Source: Stenotrophomonas sp. 364 (GTDB taxonomy: Bacteria > Pseudomonadota > Gammaproteobacteria > Xanthomonadales > Xanthomonadaceae). Taken from it: DNA of 64,000 nt. This document shows positions 24,753-31,656 of the stretch, in pieces. The translations under genes were made by a program, and so were the position numbers. The notes under the pieces are model-generated. The model did no database searches. It was not told the origin of the DNA and saw only the letters and a program-made list of their open reading frames with translations. The DNA is taken from NCBI RefSeq assembly GCF_009832905.1, contig NZ_CP047135.1, positions 2,768,001 through 2,832,000 on the forward strand, written 5' to 3'. Positions within the stretch are counted from its first letter, which is position 1, and each line of letters opens with the position of its first letter.

Positions 24753-24946
24753 GCTGCACCCTGAATCAGGGCAACCGGTAACCCGGATGGCCGAAGGACA
24801 TACAGAAGCCTCAGCGCATGGACTTCAGCAATTGGCCCATCGGGCCATTGGTAGATCGCCGACCTCGTGATGCCCAATGCATCGGCGAGCCCGGCAACAC
24901 TTCCGTATGCCTCGATAGCCTGCTTCTTCGTGACGGTCTGGTTCAT
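24740..24946 (-). CDS. cro: Cro-like repressor (P22 Cro type)
   Basis: A 68-residue protein read from the ATG at 24946 (MNQTVTKKQAIEAYGSVAGL). Residues about 5-45 form a helix-turn-helix: AIEAYGSVAGLADALGITRS, then AIYQWPDGPIAE. This is the pattern of P22 Cro and Cro/YdaS-type proteins (AYGS at the first helix, S-A-I-Y-Q-W in the recognition helix). It is divergent from the CI-like gene with only 71 bp between the starts, and the palindromic operators lie in that gap. It should repress the CI promoter and turn down early genes during lytic growth. Confidence 0.85.
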   Translation of the reverse strand: MNQTVTKKQAIEAYGSVAGLADALGITRSAIYQWPDGPIAEVHALRLLYVLRPSGLPVALIQGAACGS

Positions 24947-24956
24947 GGCGCAATGA

Positions 24957-24990
24957 AAGCACACTTACACATTGCGATGCAAGCACGCTT
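24957..24990. promoter_or_regulatory. OR-like operator cluster between cro and cI
   Basis: Two 10-bp palindromes, AAGCACACTT (24957-24966) and AAGCACGCTT (24981-24990), lie exactly 24 bp apart in the cro/cI intergenic region. A weaker relative, AAGCTGGCTA (25006-25015), follows 25 bp further and overlaps the CI promoter -10. The spacing equals about two helical turns and matches the three-site layout of lambda OR. They fit AAGYRYRCTT, which is also found at 25920 and 25943. Confidence 0.7.
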
Positions 24991-25002
24991 TCATCGCTCC
25001 CA

Positions 25003-25008
25003 TATAAG
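25003..25008 (+). promoter_or_regulatory. -10 element of the CI promoter (leaderless transcript)
   Basis: TATAAG at 25003-25008 is the best -10 before the CI start at 25018. Transcription would begin about 7-10 bp downstream, at or next to the ATG, and there is no Shine-Dalgarno. This fits a leaderless CI mRNA like that of lambda PRM. No good -35 is visible, as expected for a promoter that needs activation by bound repressor. Confidence 0.5.
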
Positions 25009-25017
25009 CTGGCTAAC

Positions 25018-25722
25018 ATGACGATGACTCTCGCTGACCGCCTGATCCTTGCACGCAGGGAATCAGGCTACGACGACACCAAACCGGCGGCAGAAAAGGC
25101 CGGCATCACGCCATCTGCCCTCTACCAGCTCGAAAGCGGCAAGACTAAGAGCCTGCACGGCGGGACCGCCGTCCAGTTAGCCAAGGTGTATCCCGGGTTT
25201 CGCATCGAGTGGCTGATCGCGGGCGAAGGCCCTATGCGTGCTGGGGAGCACAGCGCCCAAGTCCACGTCTCAGCCGGTGAAACCCCTGCGGGCTACGTTC
25301 GCCTTCCGCTGTTAAGCATGGAGGGCGAAATGGGTGTCGGTGCAATCAATGATGACCCGCCGGAGGTGGTCCAACATCTAGACGTTGCCGAATGGTGGGC
25401 CAGGCAGAACTTGCCGCATAGCCTTGATCGCGTGAGGATCATCACCGCGCGGGGAGACAGCATGGCTGGCGTGATCAACCATGGAGATGTTGTCTTCGTG
25501 GACGCTGAGGCTCCCTACTACGACGGCGAAGGCATCTACGTCTTCAACTGGCAGGGGCGAGCTCTCATTAAGCGACTCGCACCCAATCTTCGGTCGGGGA
25601 ACCTGCAAATCCTTTCAGCGAACAATTCGGCCTACCCGCCTGAGGACGTGCCTCCTGGGGAGATTGACCAGCTACACATTGCCGGCAGGGTGCTGGCATG
25701 GCTCACGCTCAAACGTTTCTAG
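25018..25722 (+). CDS. CI-like phage repressor with S24/LexA-type peptidase domain
   Basis: A 234-residue repressor. Residues about 5-60 form a helix-turn-helix domain (LADRLILARRESGYDD, then PAAEKAGITPSALYQLESGK). The C-terminal half is a LexA/S24 self-cleavage domain: catalytic Ser148 in ARGDSMAGVINHGD and Lys185 in RALIKRLAP. A candidate Ala-Gly cleavage bond is at residues 91-92 (TPAGYVRLP). RecA-stimulated cleavage would induce the prophage. It is divergent from the Cro-like gene and probably binds the AAGYRYRCTT sites on both sides. The ATG at 25018 lacks a Shine-Dalgarno; an in-frame ATG two codons on is an alternative. Confidence 0.92.
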   Translation: MTMTLADRLILARRESGYDDTKPAAEKAGITPSALYQLESGKTKSLHGGTAVQLAKVYPGFRIEWLIAGEGPMRAGEHSAQVHVSAGETPAGYVRLPLLSMEGEMGVGAINDDPPEVVQHLDVAEWWARQNLPHSLDRVRIITARGDSMAGVINHGDVVFVDAEAPYYDGEGIYVFNWQGRALIKRLAPNLRSGNLQILSANNSAYPPEDVPPGEIDQLHIAGRVLAWLTLKRF

Positions 25723-25736
25723 GACAGGGAGCAATC

Positions 25737-25916
25737 ATGGATGTTGTGATCATCGCTGTTGTGTTGTTTGCATTCATAGGTGCGGCAATTGGAGCCACCA
25801 AGAACCGCGCAGTCGCCGGATTCCTGTATGGACTACTCCTCGGGCCGATCGGGTGGCTTCTGATCATCATCGGCCCGACAGTCCGGACTCAAAAGCCGAG
25901 AGGCAAGTGGCGTTAA
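25737..25916 (+). CDS. small two-span membrane protein co-transcribed with CI
   Basis: A 59-residue protein read from the ATG at 25737, preceded by AGGGAG. It starts MDVVIIAVVLFAFIGAAIGA, has a second hydrophobic helix (GFLYGLLLGPIGWLLIIIG) and ends in a basic tail (KPRGKWR). It lies 14 bp after the repressor gene, so it is probably expressed in the lysogen. Small membrane proteins in this position are often superinfection exclusion factors, but this is inference from context. The Gly-rich helix resembles many small membrane proteins. Confidence 0.65.
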   Translation: MDVVIIAVVLFAFIGAAIGATKNRAVAGFLYGLLLGPIGWLLIIIGPTVRTQKPRGKWR

Positions 25917-25919
25917 TAT

Positions 25920-25952
25920 AAGCGCGCTTGCACTCAAAATATAAGTGTGCTT
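25920..25952. promoter_or_regulatory. OL-like operator cluster before the rightward operon
   Basis: AAGCGCGCTT (25920-25929) and AAGTGTGCTT (25943-25952) lie 23 bp apart. The second is the exact reverse complement of the site at 24957. Both are preceded by TAT, so each overlaps a TATAAG that could serve as a -10 element. A TTGCAC -35-like hexamer is at 25928. The placement about 0.95 kb from the first cluster and upstream of the rightward genes mimics lambda OL/PL. Confidence 0.65.
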
Positions 25953-25959
25953 TTATTGA

Positions 25960-25983
25960 CCCGTCGGCACCCCAGCCGACGGG
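25960..25983 (+). terminator. hairpin downstream of the second operator cluster
   Basis: A perfect 8-bp stem (CCCGTCGG/CCGACGGG) with an 8-base loop. No T-run follows on either strand, so termination is doubtful. It may end the CI transcript weakly or act as an early antitermination or processing site of the rightward transcript. Confidence 0.35.
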
Positions 25984-26089
25984 CGACCGGCGGGTCGCCA
26001 CTGCGGCCCAGCCCATCCCCTGCTGAGCCGTAGCTGCCACTCCCCAGGCAACAGGCCCGCCGGCGCCCTCCTTTTCAACGGAGAGCGCC

Positions 26090-26294
26090 ATGTCCTACCG
26101 AACCGCTGCCGCTGCGAGCCGCCACCTGCCTGCTGGCGCAGGCCGCCCGCGACCACACCCGGGCAAATGTCCTGCGCATCCGCAGCACCGGCGAGCACAG
26201 TCGCAACCAGCTGCGCCGCTCGCGCCGCATGGGCGTCCAGAGCCGCCGGGTTGAAGCCGCGTCACGGGACATGGCGGCCGAGGTGCGGGCATGA
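26090..26294 (+). pseudogene. small early phage gene with a +1 frameshift
   Basis: An ATG at 26090 has a good Shine-Dalgarno (GGAGAG) and begins MSYRTAAA. In that frame the reading becomes Pro/His-rich and stops near 26256. One base later the other frame gives a convincing basic protein, with LRAATCLLAQAARDHTRANV followed by GEHSRNQLRRSRRMGVQSRR, and ends in a TGA that overlaps the next ATG (ATGA, 26291-26294). The length of 205 bp is one base more than a multiple of three. Removing one base near 26113 would restore a 67-residue protein. This is a single-base insertion, a sequencing error or, less likely, programmed frameshifting. Function unknown. Confidence 0.5.
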
Positions 26295-26584
26295 GCGCCC
26301 CGTCCAAGATCGCAGCTATCCGCCACGCCGTGAGCGCGCTGCACGGTGCCGCTGACGATGGCGCCGACACGCGCCGCTACGCCGACGCGTTACAGGAAGC
26401 CGGCGCAGCGTTAGGCGAATTGATCGACCAGTTGCAGGCGATATTCGATGCCGAAGGTGACGGCTTCAAAGTCAGGATTTCGTACTACAACCGCGCTGGC
26501 GTGACGGTCTATCCGGCGGGCAGGGATGACCGCGTGCAGGAGCTGCGAGCCGCCCTAGCCTGCGTCAAAGGAGGTGCCGCATGA
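26291..26584 (+). CDS. small phage protein of unknown function
   Basis: A 97-residue protein starting MSAPSKIAAIRHAVSALHGA: an N-terminal helical half, then a strand-rich half with KVRISYYNRAGVTVYPAG, ending in a helix (ELRAALACVKGGAA). It is coupled on both sides by ATGA overlaps. No family was recognised. It belongs to the rightward early operon. Confidence 0.65.
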   Translation: MSAPSKIAAIRHAVSALHGAADDGADTRRYADALQEAGAALGELIDQLQAIFDAEGDGFKVRISYYNRAGVTVYPAGRDDRVQELRAALACVKGGAA

Positions 26585-26730
26585 AGCGCCGACACCACGC
26601 CGCGTGGGCCCTGCTCGCCCTCGTGGCAGCCGTCGTCATCCCGTTGCGCTTGGTCGAAATCAGCCAGGCGCACGCAGACCGCGATGCGATCAAGCCGCGC
26701 TTCGCCGCCTCATCCACGGTTCGGGGCTGA
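26581..26730 (+). CDS. 49-residue single-span membrane protein
   Basis: A 49-residue protein that starts MKRRHHAAWALLALVAAVVI, has one hydrophobic segment (residues 8-21) after a basic N-terminus, and a polar C-terminal half. It starts on an ATGA overlap with the preceding gene and ends 4 bp before the next ATG. The charge pattern predicts the C-terminus outside the cytoplasm. Function unknown. Confidence 0.5.
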   Translation: MKRRHHAAWALLALVAAVVIPLRLVEISQAHADRDAIKPRFAASSTVRG

Positions 26731-26734
26731 CGCC

Positions 26735-27031
26735 ATGCAGACCGCCCGCCCTGCCCCCGCCTCCATTCCGCTGTGCCGTCCTGGGCATCGACCGCAAATC
26801 GTGACCACGACCGGCGCACCTACCGGTCATCAGCTCGGCGCCCCGTGCCCGGCATTAGTGCACTTCGAGTGCCACCTCTGCCAGAAGGCGACTGTTCCAA
26901 GCACGTCCCTCGCGATCGCCGAGCTGCGCTGGACCGACCCCGGCTTAGCGGCGCTGCTGATCCCGATTTCTCACCTCGCCCGCGCCCGCGGCGCCGTGCT
27001 GGCCCGCCTGCCGGCCCAGCACGCCGCCTGA
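26735..27031 (+). CDS. small phage protein with a zinc-finger-like Cys/His cluster
   Basis: A 98-residue protein read from the ATG at 26735, 4 bp after the previous stop. It has a cluster C-P-A-L-V-H-F-E-C-H-L-C (residues about 38-49) that could bind a metal. The C-terminal half is helical (ELRWTDPGLAALLIPISHLARA). The upstream in-frame start at 26684 overlaps the previous gene and was rejected. Function unknown. Confidence 0.5.
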   Translation: MQTARPAPASIPLCRPGHRPQIVTTTGAPTGHQLGAPCPALVHFECHLCQKATVPSTSLAIAELRWTDPGLAALLIPISHLARARGAVLARLPAQHAA

Positions 27032-27044
27032 CCTGGAGAACGCA

Positions 27045-27317
27045 ATGGCTGCACCACTCAAACCCCTGGAGCGCGCCGCGCTCGTTACTGCCTTCGCTGC
27101 GGCCGGCCATGCGCTGAAGCGCACCCGTGGCGGCTTCTGCTCGACCAGGCAGCCAGCCAAGGTCTTTACACGGCGGGTTACCAACTGGCTGTACGAACGT
27201 GCGTTGATCGACTACGACGACCCGAGTTTTCCGACGCAGGCCACGCTGACCAAATCGGGCATGGCGCAGGCCACCGCACTGGTGGAACAAGCACGCCTCA
27301 GCGCGGGGGCACCATGA
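27045..27317 (+). CDS. small phage protein of unknown function
   Basis: A 90-residue protein starting MAAPLKPLERAALVTAFAAAG, preceded by a GGAG Shine-Dalgarno 6-7 nt before the ATG. It is mostly helical, with a VFTRRVTNWLYERALIDYDD segment and a C-terminal LTKSGMAQATALVEQA that resembles a short winged-helix-like protein. It is coupled to the next gene by ATGA. Function unknown. Confidence 0.65.
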   Translation: MAAPLKPLERAALVTAFAAAGHALKRTRGGFCSTRQPAKVFTRRVTNWLYERALIDYDDPSFPTQATLTKSGMAQATALVEQARLSAGAP

Positions 27318-27505
27318 CCCGCGAGTACTTTCTCAAGGTTGCCACAGCCAAGGCGGCATATGCCGCGGCGCTGCGCATGGAGGCCGATGCTGAGTCCATG
27401 GTCGGCCATAAAGAGCAGGCAGAGACGTTTCAGCGTTTCGCGTCGCAGTGGGATGCCCTGGCCGCTTCCTATCGGGCCTCCGCTGAGCAGGCGGACGCGG
27501 CATGA
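27314..27505 (+). CDS. small helical phage protein
   Basis: A 63-residue, Ala-rich helical protein beginning MTREYFLKVATAKAAYAAAL. ATGA overlaps bind it to the genes on both sides. The heptad pattern suggests a coiled coil or helix bundle. No function can be assigned. Confidence 0.6.
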   Translation: MTREYFLKVATAKAAYAAALRMEADAESMVGHKEQAETFQRFASQWDALAASYRASAEQADAA

Positions 27506-27798
27506 AAGCGTCAACCCTACCCGTTGAGCATTCGTTCCCCACCGGCACCCATGGCACCACTCTGGTGCTGATGGTATGCGCTGGCTGGCTGTGGGCTGGA
27601 CTGTATGCCAGCCCCTACAGCGCCACCCCCACCGAGTTGTCGGCTGCCACCGGGCGCACCGCGACCGTGCGTGGCCGTCAGTTGCGGATCGGCGCAGGCC
27701 ACTACTCCCTTTCTCAGAAGTCGCTGCAGGCGGCACGTCGTTGGCTTGATCGCCAGGGCGTGACCGTGCGCGACCAGACCCTCAAGGAAACCGCATGA
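27502..27798 (+). CDS. small phage protein with one hydrophobic segment
   Basis: A 98-residue protein starting MKASTLPVEHSFPTGTHGTT, with a hydrophobic stretch (LVLMVCAGWLWAGLYA, about residues 21-36). A polar part with RTATVRGRQLRIGAGHYSL and a C-terminal helix (QAARRWLDRQGVTVR) follow. It is coupled by ATGA overlaps to both neighbours. It may be membrane-attached. Function unknown. Confidence 0.6.
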   Translation: MKASTLPVEHSFPTGTHGTTLVLMVCAGWLWAGLYASPYSATPTELSAATGRTATVRGRQLRIGAGHYSLSQKSLQAARRWLDRQGVTVRDQTLKETA

Positions 27799-28298
27799 CC
27801 GCCAAGATTCAACGCCACGGCCGCGCCGCAGCGATCCGAGCGCTCCTGCTCGATCGCCCGCCTGGCGCGACCGCCGAGCAGCTTCTCGCCACAGGCATCG
27901 ACTGCACGCTCAAGCAGCTCAACAACTCGCTGGGCGCGATGTTCGATGCGGACCAGGTGCGCGCAAGCACCACCACCGGCAACAAGGTGTGGTTCCTCAC
28001 CACCGCAATGCGGAAGCTGATGCGCGGCGTTGAAGGCCAAGCGGCACCGCCAGTAGCCGCCACTGCTCGGCTGGAGCGCCCCACTCCAACCGGCAGCAAC
28101 AACAGCACCACCGTCCTGCACAAGGACCAGGAACGCCAGGAGCTCGAGCAGTTGCTCGCCGACTTCCGCAAGCGCGGTGGAGCGATCGAGGTCCTCGGTA
28201 CCACTGCCATCCGGCCGAGCCTGAGCCGCCGCCAGATCAACGAAGCGACCGCCGAAGCCCGCAACAAGCGCAGCGAAGCCAACGGAGCAGCCGCATGA
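27795..28298 (+). CDS. small phage protein, possible winged-helix DNA-binding domain
   Basis: A 167-residue protein starting MTAKIQRHGRAAAIRALLLD. Residues about 12-70 (ATAEQLLATGIDCTLKQLNN, then a strand pair with VWFLTTAMRKLM) fit a winged helix that reads like a DnaT- or phage-replication-type domain. A polar linker and a basic C-terminal part (RRQINEATAEARNKRSEANG) follow. ATGA overlaps link it to both neighbours. A DNA-binding role is an inference from the fold pattern. Confidence 0.55.
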   Translation: MTAKIQRHGRAAAIRALLLDRPPGATAEQLLATGIDCTLKQLNNSLGAMFDADQVRASTTTGNKVWFLTTAMRKLMRGVEGQAAPPVAATARLERPTPTGSNNSTTVLHKDQERQELEQLLADFRKRGGAIEVLGTTAIRPSLSRRQINEATAEARNKRSEANGAAA

Positions 28299-29245
28299 AC
28301 AGCCAACCCAGCGTAATCCCGAACGCCGTCATGTACTGGGATGGGGGCGAGCGCGCGATCACGCCGCGTGAGAAAGCCACCATCGAAGAGCACGGCCCCA
28401 GCTGTTTCACCATCCCGCTGGCGCCCCCTATCGATGTGGACAATATGCTGGCCGACTGCGTTCCCGGCGGCAGCATCACCGACCCGCAGGCCGTGGCTGA
28501 CAACATCCGGGCATGGTTTGCAAAGCCCGCAGACCTGGCCGTGCAGAAGGAGGATGGTTCGCTCAGTACCAGCGAAGGCGGCCGCCGTTACGTCGCAGAC
28601 TTCTTCGTGCGGGAGCTTCGCCGCCACGACTTCACCCGCTACATCACCACGACGCTGGCCGCCGACTTCGCCTGTGCACTTGCCCAACATCTCGCAGCAA
28701 CTGGCAAGCAGCAGGTTGGCGAGGTGCAGGAACCGGTAAGTGAAAAGGCCGTTCGACAGTTCATCGCAGACCGCGCCACGAATGACGAACACCGCGAAGA
28801 CATCCTGTCCGGCGACTATGACCACACTGCGTGGTTCGACCACATCCGAGAGCTTATGGAAGCCCTCGCCGCCCGCCAGCCGGTGGCGCACCAGCAGCCC
28901 AGCTTCGGCAAGGTCCAGGAGATCCGCATTCCGGCGCGCAACAAGCTCGACCCGATCAGCGTGTTCGTGCAGGACCAAGCTTGGGGTCGTGGCCGCATCG
29001 TGGTCACCTGCTATGGCAATGCGTGGCAGGGCTTCTGGGGTGCGATGGGCGACCGCACGGTCATGCAGTTCGTCGCCCAGTGCGATGCCGACTACGTAGC
29101 CGGAAACATGATCTCTGGTCGCCAAACCCGGATGACGAAGGCAGAGAGGGCGTACACCCAGCGCATCGCGGCGGAGGTGATCACCGAGTTCCGAAACTTG
29201 ATCGGCGGCCAGCGCGACGCAGCGCCGGGGGTGGGCAATGGCTGA
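28295..29245 (+). CDS. phage protein of unknown function (conserved early-region type)
   Basis: A 316-residue protein starting MNSQPSVIPNAVMYWDGGER. The C-terminal third contains IVVTCYGNAWQGFWGAMGDR and AQCDADYVAGNMISGR, a conserved-looking block that I recall from uncharacterised proteins of many proteobacterial phages. The middle (about residues 100-200) is helical. It starts on an ATGA overlap and overlaps the next gene by 8 bp. No catalytic motif is visible. Confidence 0.65.
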   Translation: MNSQPSVIPNAVMYWDGGERAITPREKATIEEHGPSCFTIPLAPPIDVDNMLADCVPGGSITDPQAVADNIRAWFAKPADLAVQKEDGSLSTSEGGRRYVADFFVRELRRHDFTRYITTTLAADFACALAQHLAATGKQQVGEVQEPVSEKAVRQFIADRATNDEHREDILSGDYDHTAWFDHIRELMEALAARQPVAHQQPSFGKVQEIRIPARNKLDPISVFVQDQAWGRGRIVVTCYGNAWQGFWGAMGDRTVMQFVAQCDADYVAGNMISGRQTRMTKAERAYTQRIAAEVITEFRNLIGGQRDAAPGVGNG

Positions 29246-29396
29246 TATCCAACAGCGTGCCCGCGATCTGCAACGGGTCCGCGCCGCCAATCCAAACAAC
29301 CCAGCCGGCTCCCTAGCCACCGTCAAGCCGAAGCCCGGGCCGATGATCCCGAGCGACCGCCGCCACCTCTACCCCCAGGAATGCACCAATGGCTGA
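29238..29396 (+). CDS. small basic phage protein of unknown function
   Basis: A 52-residue protein starting MADIQQRARDLQRVRAANPN and ending PQECTNG. It overlaps the upstream gene by 8 bp and the downstream methyltransferase by 8 bp, and both overlaps have the same sequence ATGGCTGA. It is Pro- and Arg-rich with no hydrophobic core, so a stable fold is uncertain. It might act mainly as a coupling element for methyltransferase translation. Confidence 0.5.
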   Translation: MADIQQRARDLQRVRAANPNNPAGSLATVKPKPGPMIPSDRRHLYPQECTNG

Positions 29397-31446
29397 TGGC
29401 TCCCGCTCCTTCAACTTCCCCCTGCCCCAGCGCTCCCGCCTGCGGCCCGGTGAGATCGTGGTCGACCTCTTCGCCGGCGGCGGCGGCGCCAGCGAGGCGC
29501 TCAAGCAAGCACTGGGCCAGGACCCGGCGCTCGCCTACAACCACGACGCGCTGGCCATCGGCATGCACGCGGCGAACCACCCGCTCACCAGTCACCACCG
29601 TGAGGACATCTGGCATGCTGACCCGCGCATAGACGTGGCCGGCCGCGCGATCGGCTGGTTCCATGCTTCCCCGGACTGCACCCACTTCAGCCAAGCCAAG
29701 GGCGGCCAGCCGCGCAGCCGGAAGACCCGCGCCCTGTCATGGGTCGTGCTGAAGTGGATAGGCATGCTGCTGCGCGCTGACCTGGTCGACGGCACCAACA
29801 CCGCGCCGCGCATCTTCTCGATGGAGAACGTTTGGCAAATCCTGACCTGGGGCCCGCTGATCGCCAAGCGCTGCAAGGCCACCGGCCGCGTCCTGAAGAT
29901 GGACGGCACCGTTGCAGCACGCGGCGAGCGCGTGCCGGTCGAGCATCAGCAGCTGGTGCCGGACAAGAGCCGCACCGGCCGCACCTGGCGGCAGTTCGTT
30001 GCCGCGCTGCGTGCGCTGGGCTACTCGGTCGAATGGCGCAAGCTCGTGGCGAGCGACTACGGCGCCGGCACCAGCCGGGAACGCCTGTTCCTGCTTGGCC
30101 GCCGCGACGGCGAGCCGATCGTGTGGCCGGCGGCAAGCCACGGCACCGCGCCAGGCCAGAAGCCGCGCGTATCGGCCGCCGACTGCCTAGACTTCAGCAT
30201 CCCCTGCCCGTCCGTCTTCGGTCGCAAGCGGCCGCTGGCCGACGCCACCATGCGCCGCATCGCCAAGGGCACCGTGCGCCACGTGATCCAGTCGGCGGAC
30301 CCGTTCATTGTGCCGGTGCCGGCGAACTGCGCGGACAACAGTGCGGCCGCCGCAGCCTTCATTGCCGAGCATGCCAACGCCAGCAACCAGCGCACCATGG
30401 ACGCGGGTGAGCCGCTGCGCACCGTTTGCGCCGGGGTGAAGGGCGGCCACTTCTCGGTGGTCACTCCGATCCTCGCCGGCGTCGGCGGCCGTGCCGGCCA
30501 GTCGGAACCACGCTCGGGCGCTGACCCGCTCTACACGATGACCGCGAAGGCGGACACCGCCCTCGTGGCACCGGTTCTGGTGCAGACCGGTTACGGAGAG
30601 CGCGCTGGCCAGGCGCCGCGCGCACTGGACCTGCAGCAGCCGCTGGGCACGATCGTGGCGGGCGGCGTGAAGCATGCAGTGGCGGCCCCGCACCTGGTGA
30701 AGTTCCGGGGCGACAGCATCGGAACACCTGCCACCGAGCCTGTGCCGACGATCACCTCAGGTGCTGGTGCTGCGCGTCCGGCAGGCGCGGCGCATGCCTT
30801 GGGCGTAGCTGCTGCCTCGCTGGTCACACTGCGGAGGAACATGGTCGGTGCCGATGCTCGCACGCCGCTGGCTACGGTGGCCGCTCAGGCAGGACACCAT
30901 GCGCTGTCAACGGCCTTCATGGTGCAAGCCGCACACGGCGAAGGCCGCCTTGGAGGTGTCCAGCGTTGGGGTGCCGGCAGCAAGGATGCACGCGAGCCGG
31001 TGGGCACGGTCACCGCAAGCGGGAACGGGGGCCATGCCGTCGCCGAGGCAGAGCTGGCAGAGCTATCGCCCGAGCACCAGGAAGGCGCGCTGCGGGTGGC
31101 CGCTTTCTTGATTAAGTACTACGGCACCGGTGCCAACGTGCCAAGCCTGTCGGATCCGGTCGATACCATCACCACGCGTGACCGGCTGGCGCTGGTCACC
31201 GTGGTGATCAAGGGCACGCCCTACGTCATCGTGGACATCGGCCTACGCATGCTCAAGCCGCACGAGCTGTACCGCGCCCAAGGCTTCCCGGCGGACTACA
31301 TCATCGATCGCACCGCCAACGGCACGCCGCTCACCACCAGCGCCGCCGTGCGCATGGTCGGCAATAGCGTCAGCCCGCCGCCGCTGCGCGCCCTAGCCGT
31401 GGCCAACCTGGACCCAGTCGCCGCGCCGATGGCGGTGGCGGCGTGA
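29389..31446 (+). CDS. cytosine-C5 DNA methyltransferase (large phage type)
   Basis: A 685-residue Dcm-family enzyme that transfers a methyl group from S-adenosylmethionine to cytosine. Conserved motifs are in order: I FAGGGG (28-33), IV SPDCTHFS with catalytic Cys97 (SPD-C in place of the usual P-P-C), VI ENV (146-148), VIII RERLFLLGRR, IX-like QGFP and X GNSVSPP near the C-terminus. Between VIII and IX lies a region of about 300 residues with seven repeats of [EDQT]-P-[LV]-x-T-[IVM], such as DPLYTMTA, EPVPTITS and EPVGTVTA. It probably carries the target recognition part. In a prophage it likely protects phage DNA from restriction or changes host gene expression. No cognate nuclease is present. 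Confidence 0.92.
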   Translation: MADGSRSFNFPLPQRSRLRPGEIVVDLFAGGGGASEALKQALGQDPALAYNHDALAIGMHAANHPLTSHHREDIWHADPRIDVAGRAIGWFHASPDCTHFSQAKGGQPRSRKTRALSWVVLKWIGMLLRADLVDGTNTAPRIFSMENVWQILTWGPLIAKRCKATGRVLKMDGTVAARGERVPVEHQQLVPDKSRTGRTWRQFVAALRALGYSVEWRKLVASDYGAGTSRERLFLLGRRDGEPIVWPAASHGTAPGQKPRVSAADCLDFSIPCPSVFGRKRPLADATMRRIAKGTVRHVIQSADPFIVPVPANCADNSAAAAAFIAEHANASNQRTMDAGEPLRTVCAGVKGGHFSVVTPILAGVGGRAGQSEPRSGADPLYTMTAKADTALVAPVLVQTGYGERAGQAPRALDLQQPLGTIVAGGVKHAVAAPHLVKFRGDSIGTPATEPVPTITSGAGAARPAGAAHALGVAAASLVTLRRNMVGADARTPLATVAAQAGHHALSTAFMVQAAHGEGRLGGVQRWGAGSKDAREPVGTVTASGNGGHAVAEAELAELSPEHQEGALRVAAFLIKYYGTGANVPSLSDPVDTITTRDRLALVTVVIKGTPYVIVDIGLRMLKPHELYRAQGFPADYIIDRTANGTPLTTSAAVRMVGNSVSPPPLRALAVANLDPVAAPMAVAA

Positions 31447-31639
31447 TGCGCCAGGCAGACCGCTCCATGCACAAAGCGCGCGTGCTGCTGCACGAAGCCC
31501 GCGCCCGGCGAGGCACTGCCTTCTCCCGCGTGGTGCTGCGCTGGGCCGCCAACGCCGCCAACGGGCCGTCGCTGCCATCGAACCACCCTCGGCCAAAGAA
31601 CGATCAGCCCCCGCAGCCCAACTGGACCTATTCCCGTGA
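31446..31639 (+). pseudogene. small phage gene with a 1-bp frameshift
   Basis: An ATG at 31446 overlaps the methyltransferase stop (TGATG) and begins MRQADRSMHKARVLLHEARA, followed by RRGTAFSRVVLRWAANA. After residue 38 this frame becomes Pro/Arg-rich and stays open to 32081, overlapping antisense and downstream genes. The other frame from that point reads RAVAAIEPPSAKERSAPAAQ then LDLFP and stop at 31639, a typical protein end. The 194-bp length is one base short of a multiple of three, so a single-base deletion near 31560 in AACGCCGCCAACG is likely. Restored, it would be a 64-residue basic protein. Function unknown. Confidence 0.5.
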
Positions 31640-31656
31640 AAAATCGCGACTCAAAG

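Noticed and set aside
25905..25914. AAGTGGCGTT as a fifth repressor site
   Set aside because: It matches the consensus at only about 7 of 10 positions and its 15-bp spacing to the next site breaks the 23-25 bp pattern.
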